Assembly: GCA_914767715.1 (NCBI GenBank)
Contig: OU612065.1
Span: 10,790,001 to 10,854,000, forward strand
Reading direction: 5' to 3'
Length of the DNA stretch: 64,000 bases
Source: Membranipora membranacea
Taxonomy: Eukaryota; Bryozoa; Gymnolaemata; Cheilostomatida; Membraniporidae
The stretch's first letter is position 1. Each line of letters starts with the position of its first letter. Shown in pieces: positions 46,155-59,700 of this stretch. The notes under the pieces are model-generated. The model was not told the origin of the DNA. It saw only the letters and a list, made by a program, of their open reading frames with translations, and did no database searches. The position numbers and the translations under genes were made by a program.

Positions 46155-47760
46155 AAAACATCAAACTCAAATTTGTTCTTGTTTCCTAACATCTAACACT
46201 ATTGACTCTTCTGCTTTGTGTCTTTCATAGAAGTTTATTAACAACTGCATCAACATGTACTACATATTGTATGTCTTTCATGTTGGTGTTTTATATTATC
46301 CTTCTTCTGGACCTTGGATATTATGCTAAGATTAAGTGTATTACAGTTGACTGATTAATTGATTAAAATACATTAGCAAAGTGGTATACTCTTCATTATC
46401 AATATCAGCTTCAGTGCAGCCTAGTAAAATGTGCTCTTAAAATGATGAGATGGACAAAATTTGATGGCAGGAAAAAAATAGATGTTACTTTGGGTAGCAA
46501 ATATGCTAAATCCATAACTGAGGCATATCCCAAAACAATCACAGGAATATCATTTTGAGTGAACAGTTACGAGTCAGACAGTGGACATCTAAACTATATT
46601 CTAGCTTAACACACAATATTTTGCCATATCATTTGATAAGTTGTCAGCCACAGCAGTGTTTTTGTATGTGCATTAAATTTTTTGTATTTTGTTATGCGAT
46701 AAGTTTGACGGGCTATTCAATTTGGTAAATTAACACTGGTTTTATTTGACAGGGTATACAATAATAAATAACCAAGGAGGATATAACCAACCTTGTAAAT
46801 ATTAGACAGAAGTCTTTTCAATAAACTAAACACATTGTGCTTTCATCAGCTATTATGTAATTTCAATAGCTATGACTAATGTGACAGCCAAGAGTATTGT
46901 TTAAGGTAGCCAGAATGAAGCTGGAATCCCTGGCAGTAAAATTCCTTTTAACCAATATATGTATTGACTTAACTGATGGTGCAATAAGAAACAATTCTCT
47001 GCTACTTGAGATCCCTCCTGTACGCAATGTTAGTTTGTGAAAGGCTGTGATTTTGTATCTGAGTAAATTTAAATTGATTCATTCGTATTTTGCTATTATC
47101 GCATGAATATATTTTACAATTATTACTCAGTTCATTAAAGTCAATTTGGGCAAATCTTGGGCTAAGAAGTTGTCTTCTCTTATTGTTGAAATTTGGTGGC
47201 TCATTTGCAGTATAGAGTTATCACCCCATCTATCTATCTGTGTAAAACATTTTAGTTTCAAGCATGTGGATAGACTGCTTCACAGAGTAAAGGGATTCAG
47301 AGAAAATTTTTTAACAATAGTCAAGGAAAGAGTTTTTTACTCCTTGGTCAAGGTACCTGCGAGCTTTGCATCAAGGGGAAAGTTATGGGAAGCTTGATGC
47401 CAAAAACTCCTTTCATCTATTTGTCAGAATTATAGGGTTCTGGAGAATGAACTGAATTCAAAGTTCTTGATTACAGTAAAATATAGAATATGCAGGCTCT
47501 CCCGTAAAAAACTTCTCTTTGTACAGCCTTACTCCACAATTAGACATGAAGTTTTATGCTTAAATTACACCTAACTATCCTAGCTAAATCGATACGGTGG
47601 GTATAGCTAGGAAGGCAGTATTGTGGCAGTTTTTACAATAGGATTAACTATTACAATCGTTGAATGATGCTGCCACAATGTACCCTTGGTCTGTGCAATC
47701 ATTGAACCTTAAATTTATCCAAAGGGCCTCATATCAAATGTGTCTGCGGTCCATCGTCTA
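46155..47760. other. No supported gene
   Basis: AT-rich sequence. An 83-codon plus-strand frame at 47146-47397 has no recognisable motif. Further exons of the minus-strand gene may exist but were not resolved. Confidence 0.4.
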
Positions 47761-47763
47761 CTG

Positions 47764-48332
47764 GGGTTTGGTTGGCACCCAGGTGTGCGCCGACCTGCCT
47801 GCAAACAGAGAGCAACCTGGCGCAGATATTGTGGCCTGGCCACTAAGGCAACGAATTTCGCCGCCTATGCTCCGGGATTTGGCTTGTGACAAGACATCTG
47901 ATTTAAATCAACCTTCAATTTTAATCAGTCTTGAGACACAAAGTTTATCCTCAGGTTTTGATATTCTAATATTACATTGCCTTTAATTTGGAAAAGATAA
48001 ACAAGGCACAACAGTAACAAATTCTTTCCCTGTAATGAAACACAGAGACTGCAATACAACTGGTTGTTTACAAATAAGATTTTCTTGAGGGATTAGAAAA
48101 TTTACTGTGAGAAAACAATGTCTGTAATTGCTCTAACTGATATCTTCATCCAGCTTAGGTCTCAATTGTACTTGGATCGTTTCAATGCACCGCATGGAGA
48201 ATTGCTTCAGATTTTGTTTGGAGGCCATCTCAGATTTGTTGTTTATTGAGGCAGCCCACCTGTTTGGCTAACCGAATCCTCAAAAGTAACGACATTATAA
48301 CTTGTTGCAGTATAGATGCAGTCCCAGGGCAC
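47764..48332. repeat. Local duplication, copy 1 (empty site)
   Basis: This matches 48705-48782 plus 49194-49738 in direct order. It contains the intact sequence ggcctggccactaagg, the unoccupied target of the hAT-like element. Confidence 0.9.
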
Positions 48333-48782
48333 CCTCTACTTGATTGTGCAATAACTCCTGGAAGAAGGTTCACCCGGCTAACCAAGAGTGAAGTGATTGC
48401 AACATTGTATAACTTTTTAGAAGCATGGACCATGTTTTTGTTGAGTAAAGAGAGTGTGGATAATTGAATGTCGACAAGGTGTCATGGTCGATTGCAAAAA
48501 TGGAAATATATGAGTAGCCAGCCACTAAAGCCTATTGATTCAACATAATATGATATGATATTTTAGATGCAATAAAATTGTTATAAAAAAACGGGGCACC
48601 CAATATGGGCTAAATTTTTTGTATCAGAACTGGGGTTTCGGGCTTGGAATGCTGGTTGGAAAATATATTTGGACTGAGCAGGATTACAAATTGTCAGCAC
48701 TGGGCTATGGTTGGAACCCAGGTGTGCTCCGACCTGCCTGCAAACAGAGAGCAACCTGGCGCAGATATTGCGGCCTGGCCAC

Positions 48783-49193
48783 CAGGGGCGTATATTCTAA
48801 AAAATTTCACTCACTGACTTGAGATGAGCATAATGATCAGGCGCAGCCCGATCCACACGCCGTAGGCGTGGCGGGGAGGGTGTGGGAGGGGCGCTTAAGC
48901 GCCCTCCCACCACGGAAATTTTTGCATATCGGTAGCAAAATAGTGCAAGCAGAGAGGTATTCCAATAGCTCACTGAGCTGTTGGGTACTTTCAGAAAACA
49001 ACTCAATAGCAGTAGAAGATTACGGTAAAAATGCTCCAGTTATAAAGCACCCATTTGAAAAAAAACTGACCTTGATGGGATTCGAACCCACAACAATCTG
49101 ATTAACAGGGATTATCAGGCAGACGCTCTACACACCAAGCTATTCAGCCATTCACGGAAATTCGTGGGCCGTGAGTGGTAATATACGCCACTG
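48783..49193 (-). mobile_element. hAT-like non-autonomous element with tRNA-like module, copy 2
   Basis: This 411-bp element is bounded by CAGGGGCGTATATTCT and, at the other end, AATATACGCCACTG. A perfect 8-bp target duplication, CTGGCCAC, lies at 48775-48782 and 49194-49201. The empty site is preserved at about 47850. It has no ORF. Its orientation is opposite to copy 1 at 7655-8163. Confidence 0.92.
49066..49149 (-). tRNA. tRNA-like pseudogene inside the hAT-like element
   Basis: Read on the minus strand it has GGCTGAATAGCTTGG..., an A-box-like stretch (TAGCTTGGTGTGTAGAGC), a region CTGATAATC that could be an Ile-type anticodon loop, and a clean B box (GGTTCGAATCC) within a T arm that pairs. 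The two acceptor strands do not pair. It is better preserved than copy 1. It is a pseudogene or Pol III promoter, not a working tRNA. Confidence 0.65.
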
Positions 49194-49738
49194 CTGGCCA
49201 CTAAGGCAACAAATTTTGCCGCCTATGCTCCAGGATGTTGCTTACGACAAGACATCTGATTTAATTCAACATTCAATTTTAATCTGATGTAATAATGCTA
49301 TAATACATAAATATCATAAGAAGCAACAAGTCTTGAGACACAAAGGTAATCCTCAGGTTTTGATATTCTAAAATTACATTGCCTTTAAATCCTTTGGAAA
49401 AGATAAACAAGGCACAACAGTAACAAATTCTTTCCCTGTAATGAAACACAGAGACTGCAATACACTGGTTGTTTACAAATAAGATTTTCTTGAGGGATTA
49501 GAAAATTTACTGTGAGAAAACAATGTCTGTAATTGCTCTAACTGATATCTTCATCCAGCAGAGGTCTCAATTGTACTTGGATCGTTTCAATGCACTGCGT
49601 GAAGAATTGCTTCCAATTTTGTTTGGAGGCCATCTCAGATTTGTTGTTTATTGAGGCAGCCCACCTGTTTGGCTAACCGAATCCTCAAAAGTAACAACAT
49701 TATAACTTGTTGCATTATAGATGCAGTCCCAGGGCACG

Positions 49739-52700
49739 ATTTTTAAACAAATGTACAAATTCAACCATAACATGAATGCTGTCAATGGTTATTTCAGGAC
49801 TGCAATTCCTTAATGGTGATAGATACACCAAGGTCGAACATACAGAAACCAGCTCACTGAAAATGCAGCAGAATATTTCACATAGAATATCATGTGTGTT
49901 ATTAAGGGTGAGCCCTCCAGACACACAGTTATCATAATCCTATACGCATCCAGCATAGTTACATTAGCGTTTTTCAATAATAAAAATATTGGGATGACAT
50001 TCGAGTAAAATTTAATATCAAACATTTGGGTGTATTCGAAAATGCTATCATTGAGCAGTATCCACTGAAAAAGCCAAATCCAAACCATGTTTCGAAATAT
50101 TAATAATATTAATTATTTTGAGGTCTATAGTCATTCTGATAGAATTTGATGGGTGACTGATGGGTCACCACGATCTATACTGAAAACTTATATCAACCAA
50201 CAGAAATATTCTTTTGTTTAAGTTCAGTATAGCATCTCCATTGTCATTTGTAAATTGCTCCACTCCTTTGATAAAAGGCAATTAGAATTTGTTTGAAACT
50301 GTACACAATGGCATAGAAACTACAAATATATAGGCTCTTTGCACTGCCTTGCGCAACATTGCCACTGCACTGATGGATGAAATAAACACCGTAATGAAAA
50401 AGTAAATCGCAATTTTAAATATGTCAAAAAAATATTTCAAACATGCCCTCAAAAGCTCATTTAGATAATGTGATGAACTGATGCTCCAAAAAAAACCAGA
50501 TCTCTGTGAGTTACCATGTCGAAGTGTAGTTCTGCCCAAACAGAAAAACACGAACTTGGAGATTTTTTGTCAGATTTGGAGTTTTTTGAAGAAAGAGATA
50601 AATGAATAGTTAGCTGATTGACTAACGATCCAGGTGACCAAATGTGGTTATTCTGAATTAAAAACTGTAGGAAGGAGATAGCTTTTGGAAAAGTAAGGAG
50701 GAGATAACTACAACTGAGCATTTTTGACTTTAAATAACTGAGTAACCTCTGACCCCACAATCATTTTACATCTATATATGCATGCTATATAATATTCAAT
50801 AGAACATAAACCAGTTAGTCTTGAACCATAACCAAGACAACACATTTAATTCAACCTCTGACTATAAGCTACATCCTCATTCAAAATGATTCTGATATAA
50901 TCTCACACTGCATCAGCCATCAATCAACATAGACAACAAACAAAACAATATCATATATGCTGGAGCTGCCAGGCCGCTGACTCTGGACTTGTGAGGCCGG
51001 ATATTGCTTCACCATCAATTTATGATGTAAAGTACCAAATTGCACAATTGGCAATTGGCTATAATTTGTTGTTTTTCAAGCTTTTATAGAGGCACTGAAG
51101 ATTAAAGCATTCATTCAAAAATCAGCGGTAAGCATCGTCAAAAAGATGCTGGTGCAAGTATTCAGGAGTCGTCTGGAGGATAAGGGTAAGGACTTGTGAA
51201 ATTTTATGATCCAGCAGGCTCGGTTCCCGGCACCGGCGCTGGCAACCCATTCATCCTGGCCAGGTTTGTTCGGATCAGGACCAGGATCAGGATCCAGGAT
51301 CCTCTGTCTCGTCCAAAAAAAAGGTAACCGGCAACGGCGGGCAATGGTATAGGGTACTATCCCACACAACCCACCTGCGCTTAACAGGGTCTGTCAAATA
51401 GGTTGGTTGGTGACAACATTTCTTTCTTTTTAATCCTCAAAATAATCAATAGCCCCATCCCTAAATACCCAGTGATGTGAAATTTTCAAATTCAAATACA
51501 TTTTATTCACACTCCCAATAGAAAATGGTATGACATTAATAATGAATTCTTGAAAATATGACTTTAACACTTTATCGAGTTGAGCTGCACAATGCTCAGG
51601 GTGCTGGCTTACCCAGTGCCACTGAAAGATTTATATTATAGACAATATTGGCTACCCACGTATGATGCATAATATTGCAACTACTGTTTGGCATTTGGAA
51701 AAACCATGTGAATTATTTTTCTTTTAGATCCCAACAGATTATAGCATTGTTTATTCCCTCCCACCCAGGCGTAGTTAATCACAACCCAACATATCGCAAT
51801 TACCCACTGTATTGGCATACATATTTTTTGTTCCGTGTGGATGACGCAGTGTTTTATATTACTGATTTAATTGGTAAACATGTGCAAAGGTAAAATGAAT
51901 TAATAGTATGTCTTAAGCTGCTTTTACACTAGGCGATAATCGTACCGCAAGTGGTGCCAGAAGCAGTTGATTCAATCAATGGCCACATATTTGCCTATTA
52001 CAAATTTCTTGGATTTGATACTGGTTCACAGGAATAAAATAGGGATGCTGATTTCTCATTTGGTTGTTTGGTGTCTGGGTGTAGAGAATTCTCGAATATG
52101 ATCAATCAGCTAGGGGGGATAAATGCTACTTTGGTCTGCAAATTACATCGACCTCTCATTGACAACCATTTTTACACTCAGCCTAGACTTCTGTGTACCA
52201 TTGAAAACAGTGATGAATAAACTGTTCTCATGCTAGAGCCATACTAATAGATGGTATATACATTATAATTTAAGTGTTAGCTAAGCTTTGTCAGTCCAGA
52301 AACTTATTTCTGCAACCGCCAACGGCAAGAAAATAAAGTATAAAAGTAGAAGCATCTAAAACCACTTTTATCTGTTGCTGGGAAATGGGGATATGTGGCT
52401 CCCTCTGGCATACCTATCAAAGATAGGTGATAGCAGAGGATATGGGCCAACAAAAAATCTGCCCATTGGCAACCTCTTCAAAAGGTTGCTGGCTAAGCCT
52501 TGCCGGCTGGGTTACAACCTTCTGTAGTAGCTCCACATACTTCCATCATTTTCAAACTTGAAAGAATATATAGTCAAACCATTCCTCTCTCCAATGCAAA
52601 AGTTCATTTGGATTCATCATGACTAATTTGACATCTACTTGGTGTGTACCAAACTGTGCTATCTTGCTCTCCATAATTTTTTCATCAAGTGGCCTTGAGC

Positions 52701-53054
52701 TTGTGCACCTAGTTAGGATGCAATGAACTCTATTAAAAGTCAAAGTTTGATATCTGTTATATTATTGGTCACTTATCAAAAACCTGACATTTCATTGGCC
52801 ACTGACAATTTAAACTTTGAGCAAATTGATTTAAGCAGGAGAGGATAATTCTGAGTTTGGTTTTTTGAGGGTTCGTAGTTCGTGAGTTCGTGGTTCGGTT
52901 TTTCGTACCTACCGATAACTTACGGTTCTACTATTGGTATAAAGTTCTGACCAATTCATTGGAGTCCAGATACCTTCTTCGACAGTCAGAGAATACAGAC
53001 ATTACAACCAATCCAATAATAATAAATCTGCTGTCATTATTACGTTGATTATGA
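49739..53054. other. No supported gene
   Basis: Several medium open frames on the minus strand (49715-50760) overlap in different frames and show no domain. A short GC-rich patch with a repeated 'ggatcaggaccaggatcaggatcc' core lies at 51268-51303. A stretch of repeated 'gttcg' units at 52870-52905 precedes the LINE fragment. Confidence 0.4.
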
Positions 53055-54110
53055 TTGCTTTGTTGGCTATTTATATATGGATATAGACAGCATGTGAAAT
53101 CACCCACTCGAAATAGCAAGATCCTTGACAAGTGCTACACTCAACAAAACTTCCACTACAATGACTCTAAGTTACCTGCAGTTGGAGCTAGTAATCATAG
53201 CTCTGTCTCCTTCCTATGGATCATAGACCTCGACAATCCAGCCAGCCTAAGCATGTCAAAAAGAGAATATGGAGTAGTGAAAACATCATGAAGCTCCAGA
53301 ACTGTCTTGACACCACAGACTGGTCAGTAATAATAGAACCATTAAAAGCAGATATAGATACAGTCGTAACATCATTTAATAGCTATCTCAACTACTGCAT
53401 AGACGAATGCATACCCACAGTCCGCATGAGAGAAAACCTCAACAAGCCATTGCGTAATGATAAGTTCTGGAAGCTGCTTTCACTTAGGTGTAACGCTCTA
53501 CCCAACCACAACCATCTAGAGCTCACACATATACACACTGAGCTACAACGCGGGATCAGAGCTGCTAAAAAACAGCAAGCAGCTGTTACTGATTGTAAGT
53601 TTCAATCTGATGGTAAATCTGCCTGGTCTGAGTTACACAAGCTTTTGAAAACCAAATCTGATAAGAAAGAGCGCTCTGTTGATGTTTGTGAACTGAACGA
53701 GTTTTTCTGTAGATTTGAACGAGATATTGATACTCCTGTTTTACCTGTTATTGATGATAACTATGCTCCTTTTTCCTTTGATGTTGTGTATCACACCTTG
53801 AGAAACATAGACAGTAGTAAATGCACAGGGCCTGATAGGTTAAGCGGTAAACTTCTCAAGACTCTAGCAGATACTCTTGCCCAACGATCTGCGACCTATT
53901 TAATCTGTCTCTAAGAACTGCCACAGTGCATAAGATTGGGAAAACTTCATCTGTAGTTCCGATCCCAGAAGTATCAGGAGCAAATGAACCAAAAGACTTC
54001 CGGCCCATAGCCCTCACATCTGTGTTAGCTAAATGTTTAGAACGACTGATATCGCCTGATATCTCAGAAAAAAATGCCAGTAATATTGTATTCTATTGTA
54101 CTGTACACAC
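53055..54110 (+). pseudogene. CR1/L2-like LINE fragment: endonuclease end to start of RT
   Basis: Frame 1 (53091-53215) reads VKSPTRNSKILDK then GASNHSSV, the end of an APE-type endonuclease. The usual S-D-H is S-N-H here, so a catalytic Asp is lost. The frame shifts near 53230 into a long linker, then NIDSSKCTGPDRLSGKLLK, the start of the RT. Another shift near 53915 leads to VVPIPEVS...KDFRPIALTSVLAKCLERLI, RT motifs 1-2. The rest of the RT is missing. The fragment is plus strand and is broken at 54130 by the gypsy element. Confidence 0.8.
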
Positions 54111-54130
54111 TGTGTCTCACATACAGTGCA

Positions 54131-54376
54131 TGTTGTAAAGTATAGTTACCTGGTGAGTGTATGTCTTGTGGTTCTTTATAGCTGGCCAGCCTAACTAACC
54201 TAATGAGTACTCATTTAGCTATCTATGTACAAGTTTTTTAGTTATTTGTCAGCTTCAGGATCCTCGTGGTGATTCACTAACTCCAAAACCAAAAAGCAGC
54301 AAGCCATTTGTGTCCTCCACATAAGAGTGCGATCACATGACCAACACTTTATGTAAACAATAATAATAATACAACA
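54131..54376 (-). repeat. Gypsy 3' LTR, intact
   Basis: 246 bp, TG...CA form. A purine tract (AAGAGAAAGGGGGA, minus strand) lies directly upstream in element sense, at 54377-54390, as expected for plus-strand priming. Confidence 0.92.
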
Positions 54377-54418
54377 TCCCCCTTTCTCTTGGGGTTGTGA
54401 AACCATCACAAGAGTAAC

Positions 54419-55573
54419 TTAAATTTGGATCGCCAACTCGGCGTGGTAACCTAAATAACTGGGTAACATATAAGCTATGTACAGGGATGAACTTTTGGCT
54501 AATTCGTCCATCTGGAAGCCGTCATATCTGATGGGCAGGGTACCACGAGTTTGGCAAGCACTGCGTCTAGGTATAGGCTTGGGGGTGGTAGGGACAGTGG
54601 TAGAGGGTGCCGTGTTATCCTCAGCAGCAGTCGTCACTGTGGTCAGGGGATCACTGGGTGGGGGTTCCATGGGATTGGCTACAGGTGTGACAGGGGCGTG
54701 TTTGAGATGAACCCGGCTCCTCCTCACTAGGTTGCGGCCGTTGTCAACAATATAAGATCTGGGTGTTGGATGTACATCTACAACGTGGGCTGGTCGCCAG
54801 CGCTCAGCTTTTCTTGTCCTCACCATCACGTTGTCTCCCTCCGCTAGTGGCTCCAGAGATTTGGCTGATTTGTCATAGCCAGATTTATAGCCGTCTTGTC
54901 TGTTGGACAGTTTCTCATGAGCTTTTACAGCAGCTGGCTGTAGATGAGATAGAGTACAGGGCAGCGGTCCCCGTATGTTACTGCCAAACAGCATTTCAGC
55001 CGGGCTGAAAGGGAGGCCAGTCACTGGGGTTCCTCTGTATGCCGGTAGAGATTCATACAAATCCTCACCAGAGTCAGCTGTTTTTCTCAGGAACTGTTTG
55101 ATAGTCTGTACATATCTCTCCGCTAGGCCATTTGACTTTGGGTAGTTAGGGCTAGAGGTAGTGATCTTGAAACCCCAGTGTTAGGCAAACTGATTCATCA
55201 CATAGCTGTTGAAGGGCATGTTGTTTGCTACAATCTCCTGAGGCACTCCAGCAAAGATTGACTTTAGTGCCATTATCACGTCTTCTCCTCTCTTCTGCCT
55301 CATTATTCTTATTTCTGAGTAGTGAGAGTAGAAGTCAACAACCACTAGATAGGGCTTCTCCTGAAAATCTATTATGCCGACTTTGCACCAGGGAAGGTCA
55401 GGTATCTCATGAGGCATCAAAGGTTCCTTCTGTTGTTGGTTGGCATACTTTTGGCATGTGTTGCAGTTGGACACAATCTCTCTAATGTCTGCAGTCATGC
55501 CCGGCCAGAACAAAATACTGGCGAGCTCTATCTGTGCATTTACTGACACCGAGTTGACCCCTGTGGACAACAC
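54419..55573 (-). pseudogene. Gypsy integrase, frameshifted
   Basis: The first part (55573-55181) has the Cys-x2-Cys of the zinc-binding domain (CNTCQKY) and the core segment with GIIDFQ and VVVDFYSHY. The second catalytic region reads VANNMPFNS, where gypsy integrases have an Asp-Asn-Gly-type motif, so the catalytic Asp is replaced. After a break near 55180-55060 the frame resumes with the end of the core (SPAEMLFGSNIRGPLP) and a C-terminal domain (GDNVMVR, then WRPAHVVDVHPTPRSYIV). It finishes in a Pro/Thr-rich tail at 54419. Confidence 0.85.
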
Positions 55574-55594
55574 ATAGGTATTCAGGTCTTAAGG

Positions 55595-56220
55595 AATTTG
55601 AGCCTTGGGAGGGTTATGTGAGGTAATCTGATCCAATATATGGATTCCTCATGTCTTTTTACATTTGTAGGTCCAAGTTCTTAATCTCTGTGACCATCAT
55701 GTGAGGAATAATGACCTGAAATAGAAGTGCTCACTTTATTGGTTAGAAAACCTTTATTTTGGGAATCCCTAATTCAGGATGACGTAGGGGCGGAGCTCAC
55801 ATCATCGCAATTACTTATAATATTAGTTGTTGTTTTCTGCTCATGAAATACCTTTATAGTGTCCAGTACCAATCTCCTTACTAAACTTGAGAATATTTCA
55901 ACTCTACTAGAACATGATAATGGACTGTTCCAAGACACTAAAAGTATTTCATGGGAAGAAAACACCAACAGAAAACGACCAGTTTTCAGCTTTTAACATA
56001 GCAAAAGTGTCAATGTTACTTCCGCCAATACCTAATTCTGAAGGAGGGATTTCCAAATAAAAAGTTTTCTAACAAATAAAGTGAGCACTTCTATTTCAGG
56101 TCATTATTCCTCACATGATGGTCACAGAGATTAGGAACTTGGACCTATAGATGTAAAAAGACATGAGGAATCCATATATTGGATCAGGTTACCTCACATA
56201 ACCCTCCCAAGGCTCAAATT
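55595..56220. mobile_element. Inverted-repeat element nested between gypsy RNase H and integrase
   Basis: 626 bp with arms of about 200 bp in inverted orientation, ends AATTTGAGCC...GGCTCAAATT. Imperfect 8-bp flanking repeats TCTTAAGG (55587-55594) and TTATAAGG (56221-56228) interrupt the gypsy frame. The 8-bp length suggests hAT, but the long arms would also suit a Mutator-like element. No ORF. Confidence 0.8.
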
Positions 56221-56792
56221 TTATAAGGCCTTAGGTATGAGGAGCTGCTCTCCTCTATAAATGAAGCCATCTTGTAGGTATAGCTCATCTCGGACATTCC
56301 AGTATGGATGAAGTTCAAAAGGTGTTCGAGCTTTGGTCTGCCAGTTCCATCCTTCTAGTATGGTAGTCTGCAGCAGCTGCATAATTTTGTCTGCTAGATA
56401 GGCATCATGTAGGGCTTCTTCTTTCTCCTCACAGACCTGCACTGTGTGTACCATGACGATCTCCTCCTCTATCTCTCCATCTGCATCACCAATGTAGGCC
56501 CGAGACAATGTGTCAGCCAGGTATAAATATTTGCCTGGTACATATGATATCCGGTTGACATGATATTTCATAAGCCGGAGGAGCATTTTTTGTAAACGGG
56601 GGGGGGGGGGAGGCTTTATGGAGCTCCTTCTTGACTATGCTCACCAGGGGGTTATGGTCAACTGGTCTTCCATAAACATAGCTGTGAAATTTCTCAAAAC
56701 CATAGACTATTGCGAGCAGTTCCTTGTCTATTTGAGGCCAATTTTGCTCCGAATCTGTCAGGGCACGGGAGGCATAGGCTATGGGATGTTTA
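56221..56792 (-). pseudogene. Gypsy RNase H, downstream part, frameshifted at a C-run
   Basis: The segment reads KHPIAYASRALTDSEQNW, KELLAIVYGFEKFHSYVYG (RNase H) and, in a second frame, the connection region with LADTLSRAY. Between them the minus strand has a run of 13 C (56597-56609), and the frame shifts there. The upstream part of the same domain is 3.5 kb away, beyond the TTTA-flanked element. Confidence 0.85.
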
Positions 56793-59700
56793 CTACGGCA
56801 GACGAGCTGCGCCAGGGGAGAAAATAATTTCAGATGGCGCAGCTCGGCGAGAGGCAATTTACATGTGGCGCAGCTCGGCTAGTTTCAAAAATTATTACCA
56901 AGAGCACATGATTCCCAATATTGATAGACTTGTAAAAACTTGCTCATCTGTCGGAACTGATAAAGGAGCGGGAATTTATCACAGCTCTATTGTTCAACAT
57001 CTAGCTGAAAAAGCAAGAGGACTATTTTACATAAGTTGAACTAGGAGTGGCAGTCACAGCAGGGAGTCACAGTCAGTATTTGAGAAGTTGCTTGACTTTC
57101 CCTAGCGATGATATGGCTGTAAGTATAGTATAGTATTCTCCACAATAAGGTATGAAAGTTATATCATTATCATCATGTGAAGGAATGATTGGATTGGATG
57201 TGTTGATCATTTAAATAGGGCTACTTACTACTTGTACTACCTACTTCTCTCTTCTGCCAAGTCCAAGGAGTATCAGCTTCCCTGGTTGCTCCTTGCTTCT
57301 TCCACTCACATCATTGCATTTTATTATTTTTGTCAGTTTGGGCTCTATTGTGTGGGTGCACAAACAAAGCAATGTATTGATAGTTGGTAATGATGTTGAT
57401 GAAATATGTATCAATCAAGAGTGACTACTCACACTCACAGGCTACCTAGTACTAGTACTACAGGCTGCTACTGAGTGAGTAATGGTCACCGGCCTACTCC
57501 AACATCTGGGTCAATGGCAGTGAGTATTTGACTGCCCTTTTGGGTTTTTTGTTGTTTGAAACCCAACCAGGGGGGGAGGGGGGCAGACGTTGCCAGAGAC
57601 CAACCCAGGCTTTGGAGTAACTCGTGTATACAGGGTAAGGTGTATAATCATGTCTGCTAGATGTAGGGCATATACTGCAAGCGTAGAGAGGGCTTTAGAG
57701 CTCACCAAGTTACTTTGTTTAAAGTTTGACTGTGATTGATGTGTCAGTAATCTGTCCAAATAACATTTTTGTATGTTCACATGTTTTATTTTACAGCCTG
57801 TATGATTATGAAGGAGCATTTTAGAGATTAACCAGAGATAAGCCATAGGAATCATATGCAATCATCACTAGACCGACTTAATCTTTGATCCCATATAAAC
57901 CTCTACATGTATCAGAATTGCATTGGTAAGACAAAGGAGTTAGAGGGAACTCCTTGGTAAGACAGTGGCTGGTTCACTTAGCCGGATTTAAGATGCTGAG
58001 ACTTCGCCAAGTAAAAGTATTTTCCAATGAACAACTAGAGATCCATGAGAATTTATACACAATAATAATGCCGTAGCACAGCTCATCTCCTAGTCTTGCA
58101 ACACTAACTGTAAGTTGTAGATGATAAATTGATGTCAAGCATGCAACTTCAGTTAGTATCCAATGCTGTTGATAGTGATACCTAGGGAGTTTTTGCGGTA
58201 TCAATTAGATGAACAAACTTCATCAGGGTGCTTGGTCACTGGGTGCAGGCCCCAGAGAACTGAGATGAAGGTTCATTGCGTAAGGCAGTCCTCGCACCCT
58301 GCTATACTCTGCATAAATCTATCAATATTAACCAGATCAAATGATTCACAGTGTTTTGTGCTGATCATTTTTATTTTTAGGTACATTGAATATAATATGT
58401 ATAACGGCCACAGGTATTCTGGCTCGTAGTCACATTGATCCAACTTTTTTGGGTCAAACCAAACGCATATCCTTACTCCAACTTTGGAGAGTGATAGTAA
58501 GTCCTTGGGTGAACAAAAGATATCAGGGAGTATGTATGATCTAGGAGTTGGGGACAAAATATAACATTTGTCCCTAACTCCCTGGTATGATTGTATCAGA
58601 CATATGAGTTGTCCTCTCAACTAAAATCAATTCTTCTCCCAAGGTAGTCTGGTCATTTAGCTCAATTAGACAATTCGTGCACAAATCGTTTACTCAGAAT
58701 GCATAGGTATAGTTTTATCTATGAGAGAGTGATTTGGGAACGAGACCTAAGTAGGGCACCTAAGCTGTTTTTTATTCAAAGAACTTTCAGTCACTCTTGA
58801 CAAAATTCTCATCTATCTATGCATTATTATGTAGACTAAACAGCCAAGTCATATCATCCCTGCATGAATATAGATGGTAATACAGCTGTCACAAAAATGA
58901 GTCAAGTGAGCTTTCTTAGGCATAGTATAATTATTATTGTGCTTAAATTACGTTAAACAAAACAAATAACGAAAAAAGAAATAAAGGAGCCAGTTATGTC
59001 AGCTCAACAACAAACAAACATGGTATGTAAGAAGAAAAAATAAAAATCCGACCAGAGAGAAAACTTTGATAATAATTTGGTACCCACTTACAGATTACAG
59101 TTGTCAAGTCAGTTCACCGATGTATTTGTTGTCTATTAGAACTCACGATTGATTTGAATCAGCTTATCAGTGCCACTTTGGGCATTTACAATTCAAATGT
59201 GCTTGACTGCTTGAGGTCCTAAACTGAAAACCTAACCCACAAGCAATCAAAAAAATCAATAGATATTAAGACCGAGGAGTTAGACTTCTGTAAAGAGGTC
59301 ATCTGGGGTTCTTTGTGGCACTACGTTGCGGACTCGTATCTCATAGTTGATCGGCAGGTTGCGTGTCGGCATACTGATCATCCAGATGAATTTATTTCCA
59401 ACAATATTATGTTAGACCACTGGGCCATAGGCTGGTTTTAATTTTGTGGTCATCACCTTGTCTTCAACCGTTCTGAAAGGGAAAATTATAATAGGATCAA
59501 TTAATGCAGAAACCAAATGAGATGCTCAACTGTGAAAAAAAGTTCATATTCCTGGGTTAGAGATAGAACTAAGAGGTCATTGAATGAAAGAATTGAATGT
59601 AATATGAAAGTCAAACATTGCTACATACCCAGACAGGTTTTGGAGTAGGACCATGGGGTCATAGATAGATAAGATAGTAGTCTGCCAGTGAGGGTGCTGC

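Larger units (their letters stand above)
48705..49738. repeat. Local duplication, copy 2 (occupied site)
   Basis: Second copy, interrupted by the hAT-like element at 48783-49193. Identity with copy 1 is high on both sides of the insertion. Confidence 0.9.

Noticed and set aside
49066-49149. Functional tRNA gene
   Set aside because: The acceptor strands do not pair and it lies inside a transposon present in more than one copy, so it is listed as a tRNA-like pseudogene.
49715-50760. Possible membrane-protein gene from overlapping minus-strand frames
   Set aside because: The frames overlap, contain many stops when joined, and have no consistent splice sites or known domain.
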